Under the pieces are notes generated by a model. The model was not told the origin of the DNA. It saw only the letters and a list, made by a program, of their open reading frames with translations, and made no database searches. From positions 1-64,000 of the forward strand of contig WYBT01000062.1 in assembly GCA_011525785.1 (NCBI GenBank): a stretch of DNA of 64,000 nt, written 5' to 3'. Below, piece after piece: positions 35,617 to 45,062 of the stretch. The translations under genes were made by a program, and so were the position numbers. The stretch is from Planctomycetaceae bacterium (GTDB lineage: Bacteria; Planctomycetota; UBA1135; GCA-002686595). Positions within the stretch are counted from its first letter, which is position 1; every line of letters starts with the position of its first letter.

Positions 35617-35805
35617 GGCGATAGGCGAGCGAAAGGCTCAGTGGAAATGTGTCTTGGTCGAGGGCGGGCCCCTTGCCCGCGCTCGCAGCCTCCAGCGCGC
35701 TCGAGCGCCGAACCGGAACGCATTCCGAGAAAAATGGGCGCGCCGATCGGACTCGCGCTCGCGCCCGAGCTTGAACCGGCCCGGCAGCGGAGTTCCGATG
35801 CTCCG

Positions 35806-36369
35806 ATGACCCAGCGAACGCCTCAGCTCCTCGCCGCTCTCGCCCTGGCTTCTCTCATCGCCTGCCGCGCGGCCGACGACGCCCCGCGCGCGGACTCGAA
35901 CGCGCCCGCTGCGCTCGTCCTGTCGAGCTGCGAGGGCATCAAGCCGCTCACCGCCTTCGGGCCGCTGTGGCTCGCGGGTCAGCCTTCACCGGCGGCGCTC
36001 GACGAGCTCGCGCGCCGCGGCGTGCGCCACGTGGTCAACATGCGCCACTCGAGCGAGCCCATCGGCTACGACGAGCGCGCTGCGGTCGAGGCCCTGGGCA
36101 TGAGCTACGAGCACCGGCCCTGGAACGGCGCGGCGCAGCTCACCGACCAGGTGTTCGCCGACTACCGCGCGATCTTCTCGCGCGCTGCAGAGCCCACGCT
36201 GGTGCACTGCGGCTCGGCCAATCGCGTGGGGGCGGTGTGGATCGCCTGGCGCGCGCTCGACGGCGGGCTCGAGCTCGAACAGGCCGTGGCCGAGGCGCGG
36301 CGCGTCGGCCTGTCGAGCGCCGAATACGAAGCCAAGGCGCGCGAGTACGTCGCGCGGAACTCGCGTTGA
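35806..36369 (+). CDS. Lipoprotein DUF442/BLH-type phosphatase-like protein
   Basis: A 187-residue predicted lipoprotein with the lipobox LIAC (Cys at about residue 19). The rest matches the dual-specificity-phosphatase-like family known as DUF442 or beta-lactamase-hydrolase-like: LWLAGQPSPAALDELARRGV, VVNMRHSSE, and the active-site loop HCGSANRVGAVW with Cys-x4-Arg, the spacing used by this family. Such proteins may hydrolyse phosphoesters. The ATG is 9 bp after an out-of-phase upstream ATG; no strong Shine-Dalgarno is visible. It converges on the large minus-strand operon. Confidence 0.75.
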   Translation: MTQRTPQLLAALALASLIACRAADDAPRADSNAPAALVLSSCEGIKPLTAFGPLWLAGQPSPAALDELARRGVRHVVNMRHSSEPIGYDERAAVEALGMSYEHRPWNGAAQLTDQVFADYRAIFSRAAEPTLVHCGSANRVGAVWIAWRALDGGLELEQAVAEARRVGLSSAEYEAKAREYVARNSR

Positions 36370-36407
36370 GATTGCGCTGAGACTGCGCTGCGCGCTGGTC
36401 TGAGGCT

Positions 36408-39400
36408 TCAGCGCGTGCGTGAAGCCCAGCGCACCGCGATCTCGCGCAGGTCGGCCTCGCCGCGCTCGACGTCCGCCTGGTCGGCGGCGAAGTAGCGACG
36501 CTCGAGTCCGTCGATCTCGTTCTCGAGTTCGACGCGCTCCTGCGGGGCCAGTCCGTTCTCGCGGTGGATCTCGCGCAGCAGGCCGATCACGTTGAAGGCC
36601 GTGGCCTGCTCGGGAACCGGGAAGCGCTCGCGCGCTGCTTCGCCAGGCCGCTGGCGCTTGCGCATGGCGACGAAGCCCAGCGCGACGATCGCCGCCAGAG
36701 CGCCGCCGATCGGCAGCGCCCAGTTGGTGCGCTTCTCGCCGTAGCGCCGCTCGAGCTTGACCAGCGGCTCGACGCTGGCGAGGTCAGCGTCGACGTAGCG
36801 GAAGTGGTCGAGCGACTTGGTCTCGACCTTGGGCTTGGGGAAGGCGAGCGTCTCGGGCAGCTCCTTGGACTCGTTGTCAGCCTGGAGCGTGAGCGTCCAC
36901 ATGCGCTCGGAGACCACGCCGTCGAGCTCTTCGTCGAACTTGACGATGCTGACGCCCTGATCCTCGCGCCCCGCGATCGCGAAGCCGCTCGGCGCGAAGT
37001 CGAACAGCGCGTCGAATTCCGGCGCGAGCCCGACCACGTTCGCCTTGACCTCGAGCAGGAGCTTGCCGTCCTTGGCCTGGCGTTCGTCGAGCGTCTGCGT
37101 GATCGCCACGCGCTGGTGGGGGCGCGGATCGCCCTGCGCGTCGCTCGCGTCGAGCGCGAGCACCGGCGATTCGACCGGGAGCACCGCGTAGCCGCTGGTG
37201 TCGAGGAAGTCGAGGTCCAGGCGCAGCGGCGGGACCTTGTCGACCTGCGGGCCGCGCGGCTTGACCAGCAGGTACGCGTAGGGCGTGCGACGCCAGCCGT
37301 ACTGCGCGTCGGCGATCGAGTGCGCCTTGGGGTTGTTGAAGGTCACCGAGAGCACGTCGAAGTTCTCCTTCAACGCCTCGCGCGCGGCCTCTTCGAACTT
37401 GTCGCGGTAGTCCTCGGTCGGGCGGCCGTAGTTGTAGGAGAACGACTGACTGTTCTGGTTCTGCAGGTACTTGCCGAAGCCGCCCGACTCGCGCTCGATC
37501 TCGCGCGTGTGGCGGAGGTCGACGCGCAGGCCGAAGGGCTGCGCATGGCCGACGCGCGTCGTGCCGTCGACCGAGACCACGAGCTGGATCTCGGTGACGA
37601 GGTCGGAGTAGTAGTCGAACACGCTGCGCACGTCGCGCGCGAGCTTGTGTTCGCCGACGATGGCCAGGCCCTCGCGCGCGTAGCGGAACTTCACGCCCGG
37701 GTTGGCGTTGCTCATGCGCGAGAAGAGCGAGCTGGCGAACTTCGCGAGGTGTCGCTCGCCGCGCTCGCCTTCCATGGCCGTCAAGCGCTCGCGCACCAGG
37801 CCGATCTGATCCGCCGCGAGCACGTGCTTGGGTTCGATGGCCTTGAGATCGCAGGCGCCGAGCGCTGCGTAGAACCACAGCTCGTACACCTCGGTCGACT
37901 CATCGGCTTCCTCGAGCTTCGGCGCCGCCGCGGCGTACGCATCGGCGGCCTTGGCGAAGGTCGCGAAGGCGACCTTGCGGCGCTCGCTGAACTGCGCGTC
38001 CTTCTTGAGCGTCGCGGCGTAGTTGTTCTCGTCGTGCTCGATCGCCGCCTGGGTCAGCCACAGCTGCCACGAACTGGGGTGCTTCTCGAGCGCTCGCGCC
38101 AGCGTCGTGCGCGCCAGCTCGTACCCGCGCCGCACTTCGGCTTCGATGTCCTGCTGGCGGCGGTTGGTCTGCTTGTCCTTCTGCAGCGCCGGGTCGCGCC
38201 AGACCTCGAGCAGGTTCGTGCGCATGGTCTGCACCAATCCCGCGAGCATCTTGGGATCGAGCGTGTCCATGGGGCCGAAGATCTGCTCGACCGTCTCGAG
38301 ACGGTAGATCTCCGCCGAGCTGTGCGCCGTCTTGAAGGCCTGCGCCAGTTGCTCTTCGTCGATCTCCACGCCCAGCGTGCGCAGGCGCGTGATCCACTCG
38401 CCCAGCTCGCGCAGGTTGCGGTCCTGCTTGGAGCGCGTGAGCGGGATGCCGCTGGCGCGTTCCTCGAAACCGAAGAAGTAGATGTAGCGGTTCTGGCGGC
38501 GGCTGGAGTCGTTGGGATCGTGGTTCTTGATCCACACGCGCAGGAACTCGGCCACCAGCTCCTCGGCCTGCTCGGGCAGCGTGCGCGCGAGCGACTCGAT
38601 GTAGGGGAAGGCCAGCGCTTCTTCGCCGACCTTCAGCAGCAGCTGCGCGAAGATCATCTGGAAGCGCGGCTGCAGCGTCGGGTCGAGCCGCGCGAGCCAG
38701 TCGTCGCTGGGGCGCGTGTCGAGGATCTTGTCGGTGCGCAGCGGCGTGGGCATGTTCCCGCGCCGGCCGCCGCCGTAGTAGTCGTAGTAGAAGTAGTTGC
38801 CGTAGAAGTCGCGCTCCATGCGCGGGCCGAGCGAGGTCGACTCGTCGTTCTGGTAGGTGAACTGCGCCTCGCGCAGCCACGCGTCGGCCAGCACTTCGAG
38901 TTCGCGCTTCCACTGGTCGGCGAGCTGCGGCGCGGCCGCGAGCAGCGCCTTGGTCGCCGTGCTCTGCAGCTCGAGCAACTTGAGCCGTCGCTCGCCGTTC
39001 ATTGGCTCCGCGGCGAGCTTGGTCGAAGTCGCCGCGCCGATCGTGGCCAGGATCTCCATGCCGCGCTCGGGCCGGCTCGAGAAGCTCTCGTCCAGCCAGC
39101 GCGCGCCGAGTTCCTCGCGCAGCTTCGGCGCCAGATCGACGGCGCGCGTGAGGGCTTCGCTCTTGGCCTCGTCTTCGACCTTGCCTTCGGCGAGCACCGC
39201 CTGCGTCGCGTGCCAGGCTTGCTCGAGCCACTCGGTCTTCTTGTCGTCGTCGTAGCGCGCCAGGTAGAAGCGCGAGAGCAGGTTGAGCGCGTCGCGGTCG
39301 TCCTTCTCGCGCGCTTCGTCGAGCGCCGGCAGCAACCCTTCCAAGTAGTACGGCCGGTCGGCGTGCACCAGCACGTGCGCGAGGCTGCGGCGCGAGAAGG

Positions 39401-40439
39401 CGCCCGCGGCGTCGTCGAGCGTCGGCTTGACGGCGGCGAGGAAGGTCTGGAGCTGGTGCCCCGAAGCCAGCGACTGCGACAGGATCGCGCCGAGGTGCTG
39501 GAGGTTGCCCTTGGCGATCTCGCCCTTGCGCAGCGAGGCGAGCCCCACCACATCCGCGGGCGCGAACACGTTGCGCTCGATGTAGGGCATGCCCTGTTGC
39601 GGCACTTGCGGGCGCTGCTTGGGCCCGCTCATCAGCGACTGCAGCAACTGGTCGTAGCCGGCCTTGTGATCGCCTTCTTCGAGCGTGTCGAACAGCGCCT
39701 TCACCGCGGGCCAATCGCCGAGCGTCACGTCGCGCTGCAGCTTGGCGACGGCCTTCTCGAAGGCCTCCTTCTCGGCCTTCTCCGCGGCGGCCTTGGCTTC
39801 GGCCTCGGCCTTTTCGGCGGCTTCCTTGGCCTTCTTCTCGGCGTCTTCGGGGCTCTCGGGCTTGTCGGCTCCTTCGTCAGTCCCGGACTCGCTCGCGGGC
39901 TCGCTCGCGACGGCGACCGCTGCGCCCGTCGGCGCCGCCGGCGGACTTCCCGCGGCGCTGGGAGCGCTGCTCGAGCTCGTGCTCGTCGCGGGCGTCAACG
40001 GAACCGCGCGCACCGCGCTCACGCCGCTCACGACGATCACTCCCGAAGAGGCGCGCGCCGCAGCGAGCTTGGCCGCGATGTCCGCCGCTTCGCCGCTCGG
40101 CGCCTCGACCGCTCCGGTCTCGAGCTTGCCGCTGGCGTCGCCTTCGCCCTCCGGCTTGTCGGCGTCGTCCTTGAGCGGCGTCGACCACGCTTTGAGGATC
40201 GTCGACGCGCGGCGGTCGTACTCGAGCTTCTGGAGTCGCTCGCCCTTCCAGGTGGGCTTGGTCTTGTCGGGCTCGCTCGCGGCGGCGGTGGGAGAGGCGG
40301 CGGGCGATTCCTCCACCTCCACCATTTCCACGTAGCCCAACTCGTCGAGGATCATGACCTGCGCAGGCGCACTCGACGCACTGAGCAGCACGGCCGCCAT
40401 CATCCAGGCACGCTTCGACTTGACGTAACGCTGCAGCAT
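36408..40439 (-). CDS. Very large periplasmic protein at the end of the Bat-type operon
   Basis: A 1343-residue protein that I do not recognise. Signal peptide at about 1-24 (MAAVLLSASSAPAQ). Residues 50-190 are low-complexity, Ser/Pro/Ala/Glu-rich; a Lys/Glu/Ala helix follows (EDAEKKAKEAAEKAEAEAK, about 195-240). The middle 900 residues look like helical repeats, then a beta-rich segment (about 1000-1230) with LDFLDTSGYAVLPVESP. A transmembrane helix (PIGGALAAIVALGFVAM) leads into a cytoplasmic tail of about 75 residues. This membrane topology resembles BatD, but the size and sequence do not. I chose the second ATG because GGGGAG sits 9 bp before it. It lies 223 bp after the helical-protein gene of the same operon. 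Confidence 0.65.
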   Translation of the reverse strand: MLQRYVKSKRAWMMAAVLLSASSAPAQVMILDELGYVEMVEVEESPAASPTAAASEPDKTKPTWKGERLQKLEYDRRASTILKAWSTPLKDDADKPEGEGDASGKLETGAVEAPSGEAADIAAKLAAARASSGVIVVSGVSAVRAVPLTPATSTSSSSAPSAAGSPPAAPTGAAVAVASEPASESGTDEGADKPESPEDAEKKAKEAAEKAEAEAKAAAEKAEKEAFEKAVAKLQRDVTLGDWPAVKALFDTLEEGDHKAGYDQLLQSLMSGPKQRPQVPQQGMPYIERNVFAPADVVGLASLRKGEIAKGNLQHLGAILSQSLASGHQLQTFLAAVKPTLDDAAGAFSRRSLAHVLVHADRPYYLEGLLPALDEAREKDDRDALNLLSRFYLARYDDDKKTEWLEQAWHATQAVLAEGKVEDEAKSEALTRAVDLAPKLREELGARWLDESFSSRPERGMEILATIGAATSTKLAAEPMNGERRLKLLELQSTATKALLAAAPQLADQWKRELEVLADAWLREAQFTYQNDESTSLGPRMERDFYGNYFYYDYYGGGRRGNMPTPLRTDKILDTRPSDDWLARLDPTLQPRFQMIFAQLLLKVGEEALAFPYIESLARTLPEQAEELVAEFLRVWIKNHDPNDSSRRQNRYIYFFGFEERASGIPLTRSKQDRNLRELGEWITRLRTLGVEIDEEQLAQAFKTAHSSAEIYRLETVEQIFGPMDTLDPKMLAGLVQTMRTNLLEVWRDPALQKDKQTNRRQQDIEAEVRRGYELARTTLARALEKHPSSWQLWLTQAAIEHDENNYAATLKKDAQFSERRKVAFATFAKAADAYAAAAPKLEEADESTEVYELWFYAALGACDLKAIEPKHVLAADQIGLVRERLTAMEGERGERHLAKFASSLFSRMSNANPGVKFRYAREGLAIVGEHKLARDVRSVFDYYSDLVTEIQLVVSVDGTTRVGHAQPFGLRVDLRHTREIERESGGFGKYLQNQNSQSFSYNYGRPTEDYRDKFEEAAREALKENFDVLSVTFNNPKAHSIADAQYGWRRTPYAYLLVKPRGPQVDKVPPLRLDLDFLDTSGYAVLPVESPVLALDASDAQGDPRPHQRVAITQTLDERQAKDGKLLLEVKANVVGLAPEFDALFDFAPSGFAIAGREDQGVSIVKFDEELDGVVSERMWTLTLQADNESKELPETLAFPKPKVETKSLDHFRYVDADLASVEPLVKLERRYGEKRTNWALPIGGALAAIVALGFVAMRKRQRPGEAARERFPVPEQATAFNVIGLLREIHRENGLAPQERVELENEIDGLERRYFAADQADVERGEADLREIAVRWASRTR

Positions 40440-40510
40440 CGACTCCATCTCCCCGCAGGCGCGCGCAACGCGCCTGTTCCTTCCTCAACGGACTGCAACA
40501 CTCACGCGCA

Positions 40511-40529
40511 CTCGTCGCTGAGCGACGAG
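40511..40529. repeat. 19-bp perfect palindrome in the Bat operon gap
   Basis: Nine-base arms (CTCGTCGCT and AGCGACGAG) around a single G, between the helical-protein gene and the 1343-residue protein gene. No T-run follows on either strand. It could stabilise or process the transcript, or be a binding site. Confidence 0.5.
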
Positions 40530-40662
40530 CGCACGCCCCTCAGGAGCCCGAGTCGTCGGGCGGACGGCCGGAGCTCGCGCCGCGCGCGTCCTTCGGACCT
40601 TGACCACCGGGCTTGCGTCCAGGCTTTTTCCCGCCGCGACCGCGGCTGGATCCGCAACCCTG

Positions 40663-41289
40663 TCACTGCGAGGGCAGCGGCAGGCCTTGCAGCTCCTCGA
40701 GGTCCATGCGCGCCAGCGCGATGGCCGACTCGAGGCTCTCCTTGGCCTTCTTCGCATCCGCTTCGTCCGCGCTCTGCTCCGCGAGCAGGCGGTAGTTCTG
40801 CCGCGAGGCGTCGATCTCGCGCTCCCACTCCTCGCGCGGCGCGCCCTCCAGGCGCATCAGCCAGGTGTTGTAGTACTGCGCGTTCGCCAGAGCTTCGCGC
40901 GCGCCCGCGACGAGCTTGGGATCGGCGCTCGCGTCCTCGACGAGCTCGCCCAGGAGCTGCTCGAGGTCGCGGCGCGCGTCAGGCAGCTTCGAGGCGAACA
41001 TCTGCGCCTTGGCGCGCTCCAGGCGCAGCGTGCGCGAGAGCTCGACGTGCTCGTTGCGCACCGAGGCGAGCGCCTCGGCGTAGGCCGCGTCGGCTTCCAT
41101 CCACAGCGACTTGGCCGCGCTGTCGCCTTCGACGGCGGCCACCGCGCGCGCCTTGCTCGCCGCCGCTTGCGCGACCTCGACGAGTCCGGCGGTGCGGTCG
41201 TCGGCCAGGTGGTCCTGGCCGGGACCGTAGTGGTAGGCGCCGGCCGCTACGGGCAGCAGCAGCCAGACGAGCAGGATCAGGCGTCTCAT
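40663..41289 (-). CDS. Helical, TPR-like secreted or membrane-anchored protein with possible read-through tail
   Basis: A 208-residue protein with an N-terminal hydrophobic segment (LILLVWLLLPVAAGAYHYG) that serves as signal or anchor. The rest is predicted helical, with repeats of Ala/Glu/Arg pairs (VEVAQAAASKARAVAA, LERAKAQMFASKLPDARRDLEQLL, AREALANAQYYNTWLMRL), similar to the TPR protein BatC in its operon position after two VWA genes. After the TGA (40663-40665) the frame continues for 40 codons to a second TGA at 40540, encoding a Gly/Lys/Pro/Arg-rich stretch (GRGGKKPGRKPGGQGP). That low-complexity tail resembles tails of BatC-like proteins, so a nonsense change or read-through is possible. 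Confidence 0.65.
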   Translation of the reverse strand: MRRLILLVWLLLPVAAGAYHYGPGQDHLADDRTAGLVEVAQAAASKARAVAAVEGDSAAKSLWMEADAAYAEALASVRNEHVELSRTLRLERAKAQMFASKLPDARRDLEQLLGELVEDASADPKLVAGAREALANAQYYNTWLMRLEGAPREEWEREIDASRQNYRLLAEQSADEADAKKAKESLESAIALARMDLEELQGLPLPSQ

Positions 41290-41350
41290 GGTTTCGATCC
41301 TCGGGACAGGTCAGGGACAGCGCGGCGGGCGTGGGCGAACCGCGCGGAAC

Positions 41351-42445
41351 TCATGCTACATCGACCGGAGAGCGGTCCGGCTTCTGGCGCTTTGCGGTGG
41401 GCTCGCTGCGCGCGGCGGACGGGTCCCCGCGCGTCAGAAAGGCGCTGGCCGAAGCCGCGGGCCGGACGCCCGGCCGCCAGGCGGTGCCGAAGGCGCGCAG
41501 GAGCAGCGGCAAGAGCGCCAGGAGCGCGGCCCCGACGCTCAACGCGATCAGCGCGTACTCGCGGCGCGTCAGGCGCTCGAACACGGTCTCTTCCTCGCGC
41601 CCCAGGGCCGATGCGATCAGGTCGGAGGCGAGGTGCTTCTCGTTGCCGTCGTGGAACGCGCCGCCCAGGCGGGCCGCGATCTGCTTGAGCATCGCGACCT
41701 CCTGGCGCGAGTGGCGCCCGTCGATGAACTTGCCGGTCTTGGGGTCGCCGACGCCGACCACCACCACGCTGCGGATCGACGCGGGCATGCGCGGCATGCC
41801 GGTGGACGGCACGCTGTCGCCGTCCGAAAGCAGGATCAGCGTCGTGCTGCGCGGCGGCCAGGGATGCGCGAGCTTCGCCGCTTCTTCGAGCCCGTCGAGC
41901 AGGCGCGTTTGACCCGCGTCGAAGGCGTAGTGCATCGGCAAGTCGCCGAGGATGTTGCGGATCACCTCGAGGTCGCGCGTGTCGACCACCACGGGCTTGG
42001 CCCCGTTGTAGACCGCGATCACGCTGACGGTGTTCTGGTCGATCGGCGCGCGGTCGAAGAACGACTCCATCAGGCGCCGCGCGCGCGTCATGCGGCTGTC
42101 CTTCTTCTCGGGGCCGGCGTCGATCAGGCGCATGCTCGGGCTGACATCGAGCACCAGCAGCACGCGTCCCTCGGGATCACCGCCCTGCGAGCCGCCTTCG
42201 CTGGAGTAGCGCCGCGGTTCGACCACGGCGAGCGTGGCGAAGCCCCACACCGCTGCGCCCAGGGCGAGCACGCGCAAGGCCGGAGCGCCGCGCGCCCACC
42301 AGGCCGGCTTGCGGCTGGGGCCGAAGGCGAGGTGCGCGATGCGGCGGACGCGCGCGGCGAGGATCCACTCGCCCAGCACCGCCAGCGCGAGCGCGATCAG
42401 CGTGGCCCACTCGGGGCCGTAGTCGAGCTCCGCCAGACTCACCAC
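41351..42445 (-). CDS. VWA-domain membrane protein (BatB-like)
   Basis: A 364-residue inner-membrane protein. Two N-terminal hydrophobic segments (TLIALALAVLGEWILAA, LRVLALGAAVWGFATLAV) precede a von Willebrand A domain with an intact metal-binding DVSPS (VLLVLDVSPSMRLID), a Thr in GQTRLLDG and ILLSDGDS. A C-terminal membrane helix (ALIALSVGAALLALLPLLLRAF) ends in a basic tail. It starts at GTG, overlapping the stop of the preceding VWA gene (GTGGTGA), with GAGGAG upstream. Bat proteins with MoxR and DUF58 partners are membrane complexes linked to stress tolerance; the exact substrate is unknown. Confidence 0.85.
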   Translation of the reverse strand: MVSLAELDYGPEWATLIALALAVLGEWILAARVRRIAHLAFGPSRKPAWWARGAPALRVLALGAAVWGFATLAVVEPRRYSSEGGSQGGDPEGRVLLVLDVSPSMRLIDAGPEKKDSRMTRARRLMESFFDRAPIDQNTVSVIAVYNGAKPVVVDTRDLEVIRNILGDLPMHYAFDAGQTRLLDGLEEAAKLAHPWPPRSTTLILLSDGDSVPSTGMPRMPASIRSVVVVGVGDPKTGKFIDGRHSRQEVAMLKQIAARLGGAFHDGNEKHLASDLIASALGREEETVFERLTRREYALIALSVGAALLALLPLLLRAFGTAWRPGVRPAASASAFLTRGDPSAARSEPTAKRQKPDRSPVDVA

Positions 42446-43380
42446 GGCGTGCTCCTCAATCCCAGGCCGCACAGCCCGAGCAGCGTGAGCAGTCCCAGGG
42501 CCGCCAGCGAGACGGGCACGAAGTCGTCGATCGACTCCGCGCGCGTCTTCTCCATGCGCACGCGCGCCATGGAGTCGATCTCGGCGAACACGCGCTTGAG
42601 GCTGTCGGTGTCCTCGGGCTTGAAGGCTTGGCCTCCGGTGAGCGCGCAGATGCGCACGATCTCGTCGGGGATGCCGAAGTCGGCGATGTGGATCGCGTTG
42701 ACCGTGATGTTGTCGCGCGCGAGATCGGCGGCGATCTGCTCGTCGCGCCCGCCGTACAAGTCGAAGCTCTGGCCGTCGCTGATCAGGATGATCATGCGGT
42801 CGCCTTCGTCGCGCTCGATCAGCTCCTTGCGGCACGCGACCAGCGCCTTGCCGATCTCGGTGCCGCCGAACCAGTCGGGGATGCGGTCGGGCCGCATGAA
42901 GGGCGGCGAGCACTTGAGCGCCGAGGCGTCGTTGGTGAGCGGCACCCAGTGCAACACGCTGTTGCCGAAGAACGTCAGTCCGAAGGCGTCGCCCTTGCGC
43001 GTGTCGAGGAAGTCGTTGATCGCGGCCATTGCGGCGTCGTAGCGATCGCCGTCGCCGAAGCGCGCCAGCATGCTGCCCGACACGTCCACGCAGAACTGGA
43101 TGTTGGTCAGCGCGCGCTTGGAGCGCGGAACGCCCCAGCGCTGCGGCCCGGCCAGGGCGACGATCGCCAGCGCTGCGAGCAGCGCCGGAAGCGACTCGGC
43201 CGCGAGCAGCGCGAAGCGCCAGCGCGTGGGTCGGGCTCGTGTGGCGCCGTCGAAGGGCAGCACCAGGCTCGCGCCGCCGCGTCGCCAGATCCACACCAGC
43301 AGCGCTGCGGGGAACACCAGCAGCATCAACACCGAGGGGTTGCGGAACGCCGCCAGTTGCTGGAGTTGCTCGACTTCCAT
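42439..43380 (-). CDS. VWA-domain membrane protein (BatA-like)
   Basis: A 313-residue inner-membrane protein. An N-terminal helix (VLMLLVFPAALLVWIWRRGG) and a second one (LLAALAIVALAG) are followed by a VWA domain with DVSGS (FCVDVSGSMLARF), GGTEIGKAL and ILISDGQSFD. A C-terminal helix (LAALGLLTLLGLCGLGL) anchors it again. Its ATG overlaps the previous gene's stop, and its stop overlaps the batB-like start, so translation is coupled. The MIDAS ligands appear intact, so it should bind divalent metal and partner proteins. Confidence 0.88.
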   Translation of the reverse strand: MEVEQLQQLAAFRNPSVLMLLVFPAALLVWIWRRGGASLVLPFDGATRARPTRWRFALLAAESLPALLAALAIVALAGPQRWGVPRSKRALTNIQFCVDVSGSMLARFGDGDRYDAAMAAINDFLDTRKGDAFGLTFFGNSVLHWVPLTNDASALKCSPPFMRPDRIPDWFGGTEIGKALVACRKELIERDEGDRMIILISDGQSFDLYGGRDEQIAADLARDNITVNAIHIADFGIPDEIVRICALTGGQAFKPEDTDSLKRVFAEIDSMARVRMEKTRAESIDDFVPVSLAALGLLTLLGLCGLGLRSTPW

Positions 43381-44183
43381 CAGCGCGTTCCTCGTGCGGG
43401 TTCGTCGAGCGCGTCGGGCGGGAGGTCGCGGTAGGGCGCGAGCAGCGCTGCGATGTCGATCGACTCTGAATGCGCAGGCTCGTGCAGCCAGCGCTCGAGG
43501 CTCACGAGCAGCGGACCGGCCTGGGCGTGCGAGCGCAACGCCGCAACGGCCAGCTCGGGGCGCTCGCTCTCCAGGCCCAGCTTGCGCCGCCAGAAGGCCA
43601 CCAGGCTCAGTTCGAGCTGCGAGCGCTCGCTGCTGGTGAGTTGGCCGTCGCGCGCGCGCTCGACCAGCGGCGCGAGGCGCTCGGCGAGGGTTCGCGGACG
43701 CTCGGGGGCAGCCTGCTGCGCCACGCGACGCTTGCGTCCGCTCCACAGGAGCCACGCGAGCCCTGAGACCCAGACCACGCCCGCGGCGATCGCGAGCTTC
43801 GTATACCCGCCGATGCGCTCTGCGCGCGCTGCGCCGGGAACGTGCGGCTGGGCGCTCTTGTCGCTGAGCACGGCGCCGACGGTCACCGGAATCGGCGGCA
43901 GCTCATCGGGCGCGAGCGCCGCTCCGTCGGCCCGCGCGAGCAGCGTGCGCAGGTCGTACTCGCCCGCTTCCAGCGCCCAGAATTCGAGGTCGTAGCGCAG
44001 TGCATCGCCGTGCGGCCAAGTGGCGACGATCCGCAGCACGAGCGGCGCGTCACGGTCGGCGTGCGCGACGACCAGCTCGCTGCCCGGCAGCACCAGTTGC
44101 TCGACCCGCGCAGCGATCCCGACGGTGGTCTTGGCGAGCGGCGCCTGAAGGGCGCAGAGCGCGAGCGCAAGGGCGACGCTCAT
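43380..44183 (-). CDS. Membrane protein of the Bat operon (DUF4381/BatD-like)
   Basis: A 267-residue protein with a signal peptide (LALALCALQA), an Ig-like exported domain (about 20-125) and one transmembrane helix (LAIAAGVVWVSGLAWLLWSG). The cytoplasmic tail is about 110 residues and includes LTSSERSQLELSLVAFWRRK. This layout matches the small membrane partner found between DUF58 and VWA genes in Bat-type operons, but I could not confirm a specific family. Its ATG overlaps the DUF58 gene's stop (ATGA), and its own stop overlaps the batA-like start. Confidence 0.7.
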   Translation of the reverse strand: MSVALALALCALQAPLAKTTVGIAARVEQLVLPGSELVVAHADRDAPLVLRIVATWPHGDALRYDLEFWALEAGEYDLRTLLARADGAALAPDELPPIPVTVGAVLSDKSAQPHVPGAARAERIGGYTKLAIAAGVVWVSGLAWLLWSGRKRRVAQQAAPERPRTLAERLAPLVERARDGQLTSSERSQLELSLVAFWRRKLGLESERPELAVAALRSHAQAGPLLVSLERWLHEPAHSESIDIAALLAPYRDLPPDALDEPARGTR

Positions 44184-45040
44184 CGCTGGCCCTTTCCGGC
44201 CCAGCCGCGCGCGCGGAACAGCTGGCGCAGCTTGGGTTCGAAGCTCTCGTCGGTGCGGATGCTCAAGTGGTCCACGCCGGCGCGCTTGAGCGCGCGCACG
44301 TTCTCGCTCGTGTCGATCCAGTGCGCCTTGCCGCGCGTGTGGAACTCGCGCCCCGACTCCGCCTCGCGCGCGCGGAAGAAGCCGGCGCCGGCCAAGCCGC
44401 GCTCGGCGGGATCCTCGAGCTGCAGCACGACGCAGTCGTGCAGTTGCGACAGTCGCCGCAGCGCGGGCACGGCCTCGGCGTCGTGCAGATCGCTCAACAC
44501 CACGATCAGCGAGCGCTGTGCGAGGCTCGGGCCCAGGCGGTGGATGGTCGCGCCGAGCGTGGTGCGTTCGTCGAAGCGGTAGCGGCGCAGCTCGAGCGAC
44601 CACTGCAATACGCGCGCGCTCGAGAGGCTGGGCTGCACGCGCAGCTTGCGTTCGCCGACCGCGAGCAACCCGACGGGGCTGACGCGGTCGAGGCAGGCCA
44701 GCGCGAGTCCGCCGGCGATGTAGAGCGCCGTGGCGTACTTGCTGCGCGCGCCCGACGACACGGTCATCGAGGCCGAGGTGTCGAGCAGCAGGTACGCCGG
44801 CATGCTCTTGGGCGTCTCGAATTCCTTGACGTGGAAGCGCCCGGTGCGCGCCGTGACGCGCCAGTCGATCGAGCGGATCGAGTCGCCCTCGACGTAGGGG
44901 CGCGACTGCACGTACTCGACGCCCGAGCCGACGAAGGGCGAGCGGTCGACGCCGTACTGCAAGCTGTTGGCGAGCTTGCGCAGCGCGATCGCGAACTGGC
45001 GCGAGTCGAGCCGCTCCAGGTCTTCGAGGAACGCTTCCAA
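44180..45040 (-). CDS. DUF58 domain protein (MoxR partner)
   Basis: A 286-residue cytoplasmic protein with the DUF58 signature RPYVEGDSIRSIDWRVTART followed by VKEFE, then a VWA-like fold: LLLDTSASMTVSSG with an intact DTSAS metal site and VVLSDLHDAEAV. DUF58 proteins act with MoxR ATPases, probably as adaptors for VWA proteins in the membrane. It lies 22 bp after moxR and overlaps the next gene by an ATGA. The C-terminal part (DHLSIRTDESFEPKLRQLFRARG) is typical. Confidence 0.9.
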   Translation of the reverse strand: MEAFLEDLERLDSRQFAIALRKLANSLQYGVDRSPFVGSGVEYVQSRPYVEGDSIRSIDWRVTARTGRFHVKEFETPKSMPAYLLLDTSASMTVSSGARSKYATALYIAGGLALACLDRVSPVGLLAVGERKLRVQPSLSSARVLQWSLELRRYRFDERTTLGATIHRLGPSLAQRSLIVVLSDLHDAEAVPALRRLSQLHDCVVLQLEDPAERGLAGAGFFRAREAESGREFHTRGKAHWIDTSENVRALKRAGVDHLSIRTDESFEPKLRQLFRARGWAGKGQR

Positions 45041-45062
45041 GGCGCGAAGAGCGAGCGTGCGC

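Noticed and set aside
40485-40757. 90-codon minus-strand ORF in the gap of the Bat operon
   Set aside because: Out of frame with the helical protein and Arg/Ala-rich; the same-frame continuation of that gene explains the gap better.
36564-41912. 1782-codon plus-strand open frame across the Bat operon
   Set aside because: Spans several well-supported minus-strand genes and reads as Leu/Arg/Gly-rich nonsense; an antisense shadow.
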